Origin: Pelomonas sp052436255
Lineage (GTDB): Bacteria > Pseudomonadota > Gammaproteobacteria > Burkholderiales > Burkholderiaceae_C
Length of the DNA stretch: 64,000 bases
Direction: 5' to 3'
NCBI GenBank assembly: GCA_052436255.1
Contig: JBQVNP010000005.1
Location: 36,680-100,679, forward strand
Below are positions 37,256 to 45,161 of this stretch, one piece after another. Position numbers and translations under genes: made by a program. The notes under the pieces are model-generated. The model made no database searches. It was given only the letters and a program-made list of their open reading frames with translations, and was not told the origin of the DNA. Positions within the stretch are counted from its first letter, which is position 1. Each line of letters starts with the position of its first letter.

Positions 37256-38047
37256 ATGTCTGAACTCCGCCTGGCCACGCTCGGCCCCCTGCTGATTGCC
37301 GAAGCGCCCGCCAAGGCAAGTGCGACGCTCGCTCTCGACGCCACGCTGCCCGTCGATGCCACCGTCGTCATTGCCGAGCCTGCCGGTATCCCCGGTCGGC
37401 CCGCGCGCCCGCAGCTGGTCGGGCATGTCACGCTCAAACCTCCGTCACTGCGCACAGCCGCCGGCATCGCCGCCCTGGTGCATGCCATCGCCCATATCGA
37501 GCTGAACGCGATCGACCTGGCCCTGGACATCTGCTGGCGCTTTACCGGCATGCCCGAGGCCTTCTACCGCGACTGGCTGCGCATTGCCCAGGAGGAGGCC
37601 AGGCACTTCACGCTGCTGCGCGAGCATCTCCTGAGCCTGGGCTTCGACTATGGCGACTTCGACGCCCACAACGCACTGTGGGAGATGGCCGAGCGCACCC
37701 GGCACGACCTGCTCGCCCGCATTGCGCTGGTGCCGCGCACGTTGGAAGCGCGCGGGCTGGACGCCTCCCCCGCCGTGCGCGCCAAGCTCGTCGGCGCGGG
37801 CGACAAGCGTGCAGGCGCGATCCTCGACATCATCCTGCACGACGAAATCGGCCATGTGCTGGCCGGCAACCGCTGGTACCGCTTCCTGTGCGAGCAGCGC
37901 GGGCTGGACCCGATCACGACCTACGCCGAACTGGCCGTCCGCTACCAAGCGCCCAAGCTGCGCGCGCCTTTCAACCTCGAAGCCCGCCGCGCCGCCGGTT
38001 TTGAAGAGGCGGAGCTGGCCGCTCTGGCGGATGCAGGCAAGCCCTGA
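37256..38047 (+). CDS. DUF455 ferritin-like protein
   Basis: A 263-aa DUF455 protein with a ferritin-like helical core; IAHIELNAIDLALDICWRF, IAQEEARHFTLLREHL and IILHDEIGHVLAGNRWY supply the E-x-x-H type di-iron ligand pattern. Function is unknown; family members may act on small organic substrates. A TAGAAT hexamer at 37243-37248 ends only 7 bases before the ATG, which suggests leaderless transcription if it is used. Confidence 0.88.
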   Translation: MSELRLATLGPLLIAEAPAKASATLALDATLPVDATVVIAEPAGIPGRPARPQLVGHVTLKPPSLRTAAGIAALVHAIAHIELNAIDLALDICWRFTGMPEAFYRDWLRIAQEEARHFTLLREHLLSLGFDYGDFDAHNALWEMAERTRHDLLARIALVPRTLEARGLDASPAVRAKLVGAGDKRAGAILDIILHDEIGHVLAGNRWYRFLCEQRGLDPITTYAELAVRYQAPKLRAPFNLEARRAAGFEEAELAALADAGKP

Positions 38048-38107
38048 GTCCAAAATCTGACCAACCCGTCAGAATCCAAGGCAACCGAATCCTGCAAGGA
38101 GCCCCGC

Positions 38108-39424
38108 ATGACCGCCGACGTTGCCAAGCTAGATGCCTACTGGATGCCGTTCACGGCCAACCGCCAGTTCAAGCAGGCGCCGCGCCTGCTCACCCGGGCC
38201 GACGGCATGTTCTTCCGCGACGACAAGGGCCGCGAGGTGCTGGACGGCATTGCCGGCCTCTGGTGCGTCAACGCCGGCCACAACCGGCCGCGCATCGTCA
38301 AGGCGATCCAGGAGCAGGCTGCGGAGCTGGACTTCGCCCCGCCCTTCCAGATGGCCCATCCCAAGGCCTTTGAGCTGGCCGAGCGGCTGGCGGCCATCGC
38401 ACCCACGGGCATGAACCGCGTGTTCTTCACCAACTCGGGCTCCGAGTCGGTGGACACGGCGTTGAAGATGGCCATCGCCTACCACCGCGTGCGCGGCGAA
38501 GGTGCCCGCACCCGACTCATCGGCCGCGAGCGCGGCTATCACGGCGTCAACTTCGGCGGCATCTCGGTCGGCGGCATGGTGGCCAACCGCAAGATGTTCG
38601 GCAGCCTGCTGGCCGGCGTCGACCACATCCGCCACACCCACGACCCGGCACGCAATGCCTTCTCGGTGGGCATCCCGCAACACGGCGCCGAGCTGGCCGA
38701 CGACCTGGAGCGCCTGGTAGCCCTGCATGACGCTTCAACAATCGCCGCCGTCATCGTCGAGCCCGTGGCCGGCTCCACCGGCGTGCTGGTCCCGCCAGCC
38801 GGCTATCTGCAGCGCCTGCGCGAGATCTGCGACAAGCACGGCATCCTGCTGATCTTCGACGAGGTCATCACCGGCTTCGGCCGCACCGGCAACCCCTTCG
38901 CTGCGCAGACCTTCGGCGTCACGCCCGACCTGATGACGGTCGCCAAGGGCATCACCAACGGCTGCGTGCCCATGGGCGCGGTGTTCGCGCAGCAGAAGAT
39001 CCACGACGCCTTCATGACCGGGCCCGAGCACCTGATCGAGTTCTTCCACGGCTACACCTACTCGGCCCACCCGCTGGCCTGCGCCGCCGGCATCGCCACG
39101 CTGGACACCTATGCCGACGACGACCTGCTGATGCGCGCCGCGCGCATGCAGGACGAATTCGCCAAGGCGCTGCACTCGCTGCGCGACGAACCCAATGTCA
39201 TCGATGTGCGCAACATCGGCCTGGTTGGCGGCGTCGAACTCAAGTCGCTGCCCGGCGAGCCCGCCAAGCGCGCCTTCAACGTCTTCCTGGACTGCTGGGA
39301 CAAGGGCTTGCTGATCCGCACGACGGGCGACACCATCGCGCTGTCGCCGCCGCTGATCATCGAGAGCAGCCACATCGAACGCATCATCGACACGCTGCGT
39401 GGCGCGCTGCGCCGGGCCGCCTGA
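38108..39424 (+). CDS. omega-amino acid (beta-alanine)-pyruvate aminotransferase
   Basis: Class III PLP aminotransferase of 438 aa, closest by motif to BauA/AptA-type beta-alanine:pyruvate transaminases. The opening AYWMPFTANRQFKQAPR, the pyridoxal-site FFTNSGSESVDTALK, LLIFDEVITGFGRTG and the PLP lysine in VAKGITNG are present. It would feed beta-alanine or other omega-amines to malonate semialdehyde. An AAGGAG ribosome site precedes the ATG. It is followed after 59 bases by the esterase-like gene. Confidence 0.9.
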   Translation: MTADVAKLDAYWMPFTANRQFKQAPRLLTRADGMFFRDDKGREVLDGIAGLWCVNAGHNRPRIVKAIQEQAAELDFAPPFQMAHPKAFELAERLAAIAPTGMNRVFFTNSGSESVDTALKMAIAYHRVRGEGARTRLIGRERGYHGVNFGGISVGGMVANRKMFGSLLAGVDHIRHTHDPARNAFSVGIPQHGAELADDLERLVALHDASTIAAVIVEPVAGSTGVLVPPAGYLQRLREICDKHGILLIFDEVITGFGRTGNPFAAQTFGVTPDLMTVAKGITNGCVPMGAVFAQQKIHDAFMTGPEHLIEFFHGYTYSAHPLACAAGIATLDTYADDDLLMRAARMQDEFAKALHSLRDEPNVIDVRNIGLVGGVELKSLPGEPAKRAFNVFLDCWDKGLLIRTTGDTIALSPPLIIESSHIERIIDTLRGALRRAA

Positions 39425-39483
39425 AAGCTTGCACTAGACTGCGCCGCCGCGCTGCGGCACCCCGGCCGCGCCCAAGGATTTTG

Positions 39484-40665
39484 ATGAAGTTGTTCGCCCG
39501 CTGCGCCCTTGCCGCCAGCCTGACGCTGGCAGCCCTGCCGGCCGTTTCACAGACGCTGACCTATCTGGGCCAGCAGATCGTGCCCACCAGCGCGAGCTTC
39601 CAGGGCTCGCCCGTGGGCGGCCTGTCCAGCCTCGACTACGTGCCGGCCACCGGCCGCTACCTGGCCATCTGCGATGACCGCAGCGACCGCGGGCCGGCGC
39701 GCTTCTACGAGCTGGCGCTGGACTTGGCCAAGTTCCGCCGCAGTGCCAGCCCCGGCTCGGCCGGTGTCGCCTGGGTAGGCATGACGACTTTGCTGGACCT
39801 GGACGGCCAGCCCTTCGGTCGCAACCAGGTCGACCCAGAGAGCCTGCGCCTGGACACCAAACGCAACCTCATCTACTGGAGCAACGAGGGCCAACGCATC
39901 TCCAGCGCCATGCAGAACCCGACGGTGCGCCGCATGCACCCCGACGGCAAGCCAGCCGGCGAGTTCGCTGTGCCGGGCTACTACAACCCATCGGGCAGCG
40001 CCGGCGGCCTGGCGGCGGGCGACACCGGCCCCTATAGCAACCTCGCCTTCGAAAGCATCGCGCTCACGCCCGACGGCAAGACGCTGTGGACCATGAGCGA
40101 AAACGGCCTGGCCCAGGACAGCCTGCCCGCAGCTTTGGGCCGCGGCAGCCGGGCACGCATGCTCTCCTTCGACCTCGAAAGCGGCAAGGCCGGTGCCGAG
40201 TACCTCTACGACGTCGGGCCCGTGCCCTTCCCGCCCGCGCGCCCGGGTGACTTCGCCACCAACGGCGTGCCCGACATGCTGGCCCTGTCGGCCCACGAGT
40301 TCATCGTCATCGAACGCGCCTTCGCCGTGGGCGCGCTGACACCGGGCACCGCCGCGCACACCAAGCTGCCGACCAGCAACACCATCAAGCTCTACCTCGT
40401 CGACACCCGCGGCGCCACCGACGTGTCCGGCTGGCCCAGCATCAAGGGCCGCGACGTGGTGCCGGTCAAGCGCACCATGCTGCTGGACCTGTCGTCCCTG
40501 AAGAACGACGACGGCAGCGTGCTGGCCCTGGACAACATCGAGGGCCTCACCTTCGGCCCCATGCATGAGGGCAAGCGCACGCTGATCCTGGTGTCTGACA
40601 ACAACTTCAACCCGGCGCAGTTCACGCAGTTCGTGGCTCTAACGATCGAAGGACCACTGCCCTGA
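39484..40665 (+). CDS. exported esterase-like/phytase-like protein
   Basis: A 393-aa protein with a clear signal peptide (MKLFARCALAASLTLAALPAVSQT). The body matches the 'esterase-like activity of phytase' domain: GLSSLDYVPATGRYLAICDDRS, DPESLRLD, NLAFESIALTPDGKTLW and NIEGLTFGP, a likely six-bladed beta-propeller. Calcium-dependent phosphatase or esterase activity is reported for relatives, not shown here. ATG 39484 is preferred over the adjacent TTG. The permease gene follows after 8 bases. Confidence 0.85.
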   Translation: MKLFARCALAASLTLAALPAVSQTLTYLGQQIVPTSASFQGSPVGGLSSLDYVPATGRYLAICDDRSDRGPARFYELALDLAKFRRSASPGSAGVAWVGMTTLLDLDGQPFGRNQVDPESLRLDTKRNLIYWSNEGQRISSAMQNPTVRRMHPDGKPAGEFAVPGYYNPSGSAGGLAAGDTGPYSNLAFESIALTPDGKTLWTMSENGLAQDSLPAALGRGSRARMLSFDLESGKAGAEYLYDVGPVPFPPARPGDFATNGVPDMLALSAHEFIVIERAFAVGALTPGTAAHTKLPTSNTIKLYLVDTRGATDVSGWPSIKGRDVVPVKRTMLLDLSSLKNDDGSVLALDNIEGLTFGPMHEGKRTLILVSDNNFNPAQFTQFVALTIEGPLP

Positions 40666-40673
40666 GTTCAGCC

Positions 40674-41564
40674 GTGCCGTGGCGCGCCTACGCGCTGCTT
40701 GCGGCCAGCACCAGCCTTGTCGGCAGCTACGTCGGCCTGTCCAAGCTGCTGGTCGCGGCCTTTCCCGTCTTCTTGCTCGCCGGCCTGCGCTTCGGCTTTG
40801 CGGCCGTGCTGATGCTGCCTTGGCTGCGCAAGCCCGCCCACGAGGCGCCGCTGGACGCGCGCTCAAGGAGGCTGCTGTTTCTCGAGTCCTTCCTTGGCAA
40901 CTTCCTGTTCTCGATCTGCATGCTGTTCGGGCTGCGACAGAGTTCCGCCGTCGTCGCCGGTGTCATCCTGGCCGGCATTCCAGCGGCGGTCGCGCTGCTG
41001 AGCTGGGCCTTCCTGCGCGAGCGCCTGAGCGGCCGCGTGCTGGCTGGCATTGCCTGCGCCGTCGGCGGCATCGCCCTGGTCGCCGGCGGCAAGCAGGGCC
41101 CAGGATACGAAGCTGGCGAGACGACGACGCTGGGCGCGCTGCTGCTGATCGCGGCCGTCTTCTGCGAGGCTTGCTATGTCGTCATCGGCAAGAAGCTCAC
41201 CGCCGGCCTGGGGCCGAAGCGCATCAGCGCGCTGATCAACCTGTGGGGTCTCGCACTGGTCGCGCCGCTGGCCGTCTGGCAGGGCCTGAGCTTCGACTTC
41301 GGCGCGCCGCGCCTGCTCGACTGGGCGCTGCTGGGCTACTACGCCGCCACGGCCAGTGTCATCACGGTCTGGCTGTGGATGGCCGGGCTCAAGGGCCTGC
41401 CCGCGGCCAAGGCGGGGGTCTTCATGGTCTTCCTGCCCATCAGCACGGCCCTGGTCGGCTTGCTGCTGGGCGAGACGCTGTCGGTCCAGCAGGCCCTGGC
41501 CTATGGCCTGGCCTTATTGGGCGTGCTGCTGGCGACATGGCCGGCGCGCCCATTGGCTCGGTAG
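40674..41564 (+). CDS. EamA family DMT transporter
   Basis: Ten-helix drug/metabolite transporter of 296 aa built from two EamA repeats. The first repeat has VILAGIPAAVALLSWAFLRERLSG and the second KAGVFMVFLPISTALVGLLLGE. It starts at GTG 40674 and lies in a close-packed cluster with the esterase-like gene and the deacetylase gene, whose product or substrate it may export. Substrate unknown. Confidence 0.88.
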   Translation: MPWRAYALLAASTSLVGSYVGLSKLLVAAFPVFLLAGLRFGFAAVLMLPWLRKPAHEAPLDARSRRLLFLESFLGNFLFSICMLFGLRQSSAVVAGVILAGIPAAVALLSWAFLRERLSGRVLAGIACAVGGIALVAGGKQGPGYEAGETTTLGALLLIAAVFCEACYVVIGKKLTAGLGPKRISALINLWGLALVAPLAVWQGLSFDFGAPRLLDWALLGYYAATASVITVWLWMAGLKGLPAAKAGVFMVFLPISTALVGLLLGETLSVQQALAYGLALLGVLLATWPARPLAR

Positions 41565-41573
41565 GATGCCGGC

Positions 41574-42425
41574 ATGTCCCTGGATGCCGACCTCGCCCGC
41601 TGGCGCGAGCACCTCAGCCGTTTCGCCGCCCTGCTGGGCGACCCGCCCGACCGCAGCGCGACGCCGGCACCCGAACGGGCGCCCGGCCACTGCCTGATCT
41701 TCGCCCCCCACCCCGACGATGAATGCATCGTCGGCGCGCTGCCGCTGCGGCTGCAGCAGGAGGCGGGCTGGCGCGTCAGCAATGTCGCCGTGACGCTGGG
41801 CAGCAACGCCGAGCGCCGCGAGTCGCGTTGGGCCGAGTTGCAGGATGCCTGCGCCGTGCTGGGCTTCGACTGCATCCGCGTCGGTGCCGAGGGCCTGTCG
41901 GATGTGCGCGCCGACACGGCCGAGCGCCAGCCACGCTTGTGGCAGGTGCATGTCGACACCATCGCCGCCCTGCTGGCCAAGCATCGCCCGGCCCTCGTGC
42001 TGGCGCCGCATGCGCTGGACGACAACCCCAGCCATCGCGGCGTCTGCCGGCTCGTCACCGAGGCGCTGGCGGTCACGCAGCTGGATACCGTTGTTGGCCA
42101 CACGGAGTTCTGGTCGACGCAGGCCGCGCCGAACGCGCTGGTGCAAACGAGCATCGCCGACACCGCCCGCCTCATCGCCGCGCTGGAGCGCCATGCCGGC
42201 GAGATCGAGCGCAACCCCTACCACCTGCGCCTGCCGGCCTTCCTGGCCGACGCCGTGCGCCGCGGTGGCGAGCTGGTGTTGGGGGCCGGCGAGGCGGTGC
42301 CCGACTTCGCCTTCGCTACGCTGTATCGCCTCGTCGCCTACCGCGCCGGCCAACCCGCGGCCGAACTGCCGCGCCGCGTCTTCGCCGCCGACCGCGCCCT
42401 CTCTTCCGCCTCGCTCAAGCCCTGA
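41574..42425 (+). CDS. PIG-L family N-deacetylase
   Basis: Zinc-dependent LmbE-like deacetylase of 283 aa. The metal motif PHPDDE is at residues 45-50 and a second site is HALDDNPSHRG. Family members deacetylate GlcNAc-linked compounds (MshB, BshB) or other amides. Nine bases separate it from the EamA gene and four from the AstE-like gene, so a shared pathway is likely. Confidence 0.88.
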   Translation: MSLDADLARWREHLSRFAALLGDPPDRSATPAPERAPGHCLIFAPHPDDECIVGALPLRLQQEAGWRVSNVAVTLGSNAERRESRWAELQDACAVLGFDCIRVGAEGLSDVRADTAERQPRLWQVHVDTIAALLAKHRPALVLAPHALDDNPSHRGVCRLVTEALAVTQLDTVVGHTEFWSTQAAPNALVQTSIADTARLIAALERHAGEIERNPYHLRLPAFLADAVRRGGELVLGAGEAVPDFAFATLYRLVAYRAGQPAAELPRRVFAADRALSSASLKP

Positions 42426-42429
42426 TCCC

Positions 42430-43413
42430 ATGTCCAGCCCACCGACCCATATCCGCGTGCACCAGTTCGCCGGCCTGCAGACCGGCCCGCGCTTCCTCGT
42501 GACCAGCGCCGTGCATGGCAACGAGATCCACGGCACGACGGCGATGGCCGAGATCATTCGCCAGCTTGACGCCGGCGAGCTGACGCTGCTGCGCGGCACG
42601 CTGACCCTGGTCCCTATCGTCAACCCGCTGGCCCACCAGCTGAACCGCCGCGAGGGCGACCGCAACCTCAACCGCAACCTGCGCCCGCCCGTCATCGCAC
42701 ATGACTTCGAGGACCGCATCGCCAGGCAGCTGTGCCCGCTGATCGCGCAGCACGACGGCATCCTCGACCTGCACAGCTTCCAGGGCCAGGGCCCGGCCTT
42801 CGCCATGATCGGCCCGCGCAACAACACGGGCGACCTGGAGCCGTTCTCGCAGGAGGCGACCGAATCTGCGCTCGCGGCCCGCCTGGGCGTCGGCCGCATC
42901 GTCGAAGGCTGGCTGTCCACCTACGCCTTGGGCCTGCAGCGCCGCCAGCAGCGCGAGCACGACGGCTCGCGCCGCGCGGCGTTGATCTCCGACCCGCACT
43001 ACGGCGTCGGCACCACCGAGTACATGCGCTCCACTGGCGGCTGGGCCATCACGCTGGAATGCGGCCAGCACCTGGACCCCAACGGCCCCGAGGTCGCGCG
43101 CCTGGCCATCCTGCGCACCCTGGTCTTCCTCGGCATGCTGGACGAGGCTGTCGTCGAGCCGCACCGGCCCGCGCAGCCGCCCGAGCTGCTGCAGCTCTAC
43201 GACGTCATCGACCGTGAGGACATGGGCGACCGCTTCGAGCGCGAATGGGCCAGCTTCGACGCCATCGAGCAGGGTCAGAAGATCGGCACCCGCGCCAGCG
43301 GCGCCGCCGTGCTGGCGCCGAGCCAGGGGCGCATCGTCTTCCCCAACGTCAAGTCGCAGCCGGGGACGGAGTGGTTCTACCTGGCCAGGCCGAGCGACCG
43401 GAAGCTCGGTTGA
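42430..43413 (+). CDS. succinylglutamate desuccinylase/aspartoacylase family protein
   Basis: M14-type zinc carboxypeptidase-fold deacylase of 327 aa. Zinc ligands are in HGNE (residues 29-32) and DLHSF, with substrate-binding NLNRNLRP and the catalytic glutamate in ITLECGQH. The C-terminal beta domain of AstE/ASPA is present. It follows the PIG-L gene after four bases. The remaining ast operon is absent, so arginine catabolism is not implied. Confidence 0.87.
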   Translation: MSSPPTHIRVHQFAGLQTGPRFLVTSAVHGNEIHGTTAMAEIIRQLDAGELTLLRGTLTLVPIVNPLAHQLNRREGDRNLNRNLRPPVIAHDFEDRIARQLCPLIAQHDGILDLHSFQGQGPAFAMIGPRNNTGDLEPFSQEATESALAARLGVGRIVEGWLSTYALGLQRRQQREHDGSRRAALISDPHYGVGTTEYMRSTGGWAITLECGQHLDPNGPEVARLAILRTLVFLGMLDEAVVEPHRPAQPPELLQLYDVIDREDMGDRFEREWASFDAIEQGQKIGTRASGAAVLAPSQGRIVFPNVKSQPGTEWFYLARPSDRKLG

Positions 43414-43659
43414 GTGCTGCCCCGCGGTGCCGTCGACTTCGCAACGCGGAATCGACGAGGCCACCTCGCAGTTCGATGGCCTACAACAGCACCTGCTGGT
43501 CGCTGGAAGGCGGAGCCGAGTTGGTCGTCACGCGTTTAAGCGCGTCCTCCAGATAAGCGCCGCGCATCCTGAACCGTGCGGATGCCAGAGAAGTGCTGTC
43601 TGTGTTCACTCTGTGCTTCTGTGGTTGCCTTTGAATTTCACCTCAGCGATCCCACTTCT
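43414..43659. other. intergenic region with CACAGA-type repeat
   Basis: This 246-base gap between convergent genes has no credible ORF. On the minus strand 43596-43626 carries three spaced CACAGA units (CCACAGAAGCACAGAGTG, then ACACAGAC). A short hairpin (ACGCG/CGCGT type) lies near 43541-43556. I see no promoter or terminator with a U tract. Confidence 0.5.
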
Positions 43660-44289
43660 TCACGCCATCGTCCCGCGCGCCTGCATGGCCTCGCGCCAGC
43701 GGCGCAGATGCGCATGCTCGTCACCCGGCCTGACCTTGACGACTCGCGCGAAGTCGATGGCCACGACGGCCGTGATGTCGACGACGCTGAACTGCCCTGC
43801 GGCGATGAAGTCGCGGCCGGCGAGGTGCTCGTCCAGCGCCGCGAAGAACAGCTGCACGCGCGCCAGGCCGCGCTGCGCCAGCTCCGGGATCTGGGCAAAG
43901 GCCACCGGTCCGGTCAGCGCGCGGTTGGCCATCGCCGGGCTGCTGTTGCGGAATGCCTCCGCGATCGCCGCCAGCCCCTCGAACTCGACGCGCCACTGCC
44001 AGCTTGCGATCTCGGCCTTGTCCAGCGGCGTGCGGCCCAGCAGCGGCGGCTCCGGGAAGCGCGCCTCGATGTAGGCCGTAATCGCGGCGTTGTCGGTCAG
44101 CACCGGGCCTTCGCCCGTCACCAGCGCCGGCACGGTGCATTGCGGGTTGATGCGCCGATACGCCTCGCCGAGCTGTTCGCCGCTGCGCAGGTCGACCTGC
44201 ACCGTCTCATGCGGCACGCGCTTCTCGGCCAGCAGGATGCGCGCGCGGCGCGGGCTGGGGGCGGTGGCGCAGTCGTAGAGAGTGATCAT
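43660..44289 (-). CDS. glutathione S-transferase family protein
   Basis: A 209-aa GST with an N-terminal thioredoxin-like domain (MITLYDCATAPSPRRARILLAEK; cis-Pro in QCTVPALV; DNAAITAYI glutathione site) and a C-terminal helical domain. The likely catalytic residue is Ser in TAPSPRR. It is the last gene of a five-gene overlapping unit; its start overlaps the yghU stop. Confidence 0.9.
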   Translation of the reverse strand: MITLYDCATAPSPRRARILLAEKRVPHETVQVDLRSGEQLGEAYRRINPQCTVPALVTGEGPVLTDNAAITAYIEARFPEPPLLGRTPLDKAEIASWQWRVEFEGLAAIAEAFRNSSPAMANRALTGPVAFAQIPELAQRGLARVQLFFAALDEHLAGRDFIAAGQFSVVDITAVVAIDFARVVKVRPGDEHAHLRRWREAMQARGTMA

Positions 44290-45161
44290 GGCGCTACCAC
44301 CTTGTCCTGCGTCTTCAAGTCGAAATCGCTGGCCTCATGCCGCTCGTGCAGCTGGCTGCTCGGCTCGCCCCAGGTGCGGTTGACCTTGCGGCCGCGCTGC
44401 ACGGCCGGGCGCTGCGCGATCTCGTCGGCCCAGCGGATGACGTGGGTGTACTCATGCACCGACAGGAATTCGCCCGCGCCATAGAGCTGGCCCTTGGCCA
44501 ACGCGCCATACCAGGGCCAGGCGGCCATGTCGGCAATGCTGTAAGCCTCGCCGGCCAGGTAGGGGCGCTCGGCCAGATGGCGGTTCAGCACGTCGAGCTG
44601 GCGCTTGACCTCCATCGCATAGCGGTCGATGGGGTATTCCTGCTTGGTCGGCGCATAGGCATAGAAGTGACCGAAGCCGCCGCCCAGGAAGGGCGCGCTG
44701 CCCATCTGCCAGAACAGCCAGCTCAGGGCCTCGGCGCGAGCGGAACCGCCAACGGGCAGGAAGGCGCCGCCGAACTTCTCGGACAGGTACATCAGGATGG
44801 CGCCCGACTCGAACACCCGCACCGGCTCCGTGTCAGGCCCGGCGCCGCGGTCCACCAGCGCCGGGATCTTGGAGTTGGGATTGGCCTCGACGAAGCCGCT
44901 GCCGAACTGCTCGCCCTCATTGATGCGGATCAGCCAGGCGTCGTACTCGGCGCCGACATGGCCCAGGGCCAGCAGCTCTTCCAGCATCACCGTCACCTTG
45001 ATGCCGTTGGGCGTGCCCAGCGAGTACAGCTGCAGCGGATGGCGCCCGACCGGCAGCGCCTTGTCGTGCGTCGCGCCGGCCACCGGGCGGTTGATGCTGG
45101 CGAACTGGCCGCCGTTGGCCTTGTTCCAGGTCCAGATCTGGGGAGGGATGTAGTCGGTCAT
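44286..45161 (-). CDS. yghU: glutathione-dependent disulfide-bond oxidoreductase YghU
   Basis: Nu-class GST-related enzyme that reduces small disulfides and can hold two glutathiones. The 291-aa length and the N-terminal IWTWNKANGGQFASINRPVAGAT are diagnostic. SLGTPNGIKVTVMLEELLALG forms the thioredoxin-fold entry. ATGA overlaps link it to the cyclase gene upstream and the GST gene downstream. Confidence 0.93.
   Translation of the reverse strand: MTDYIPPQIWTWNKANGGQFASINRPVAGATHDKALPVGRHPLQLYSLGTPNGIKVTVMLEELLALGHVGAEYDAWLIRINEGEQFGSGFVEANPNSKIPALVDRGAGPDTEPVRVFESGAILMYLSEKFGGAFLPVGGSARAEALSWLFWQMGSAPFLGGGFGHFYAYAPTKQEYPIDRYAMEVKRQLDVLNRHLAERPYLAGEAYSIADMAAWPWYGALAKGQLYGAGEFLSVHEYTHVIRWADEIAQRPAVQRGRKVNRTWGEPSSQLHERHEASDFDLKTQDKVVAP

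Noticed and set aside
43414..43560. Short ORFs in the gap after the AstE-like gene
   Set aside because: No ribosome site, no conserved features, and the frames continue from antisense or out-of-frame readings of neighbours.
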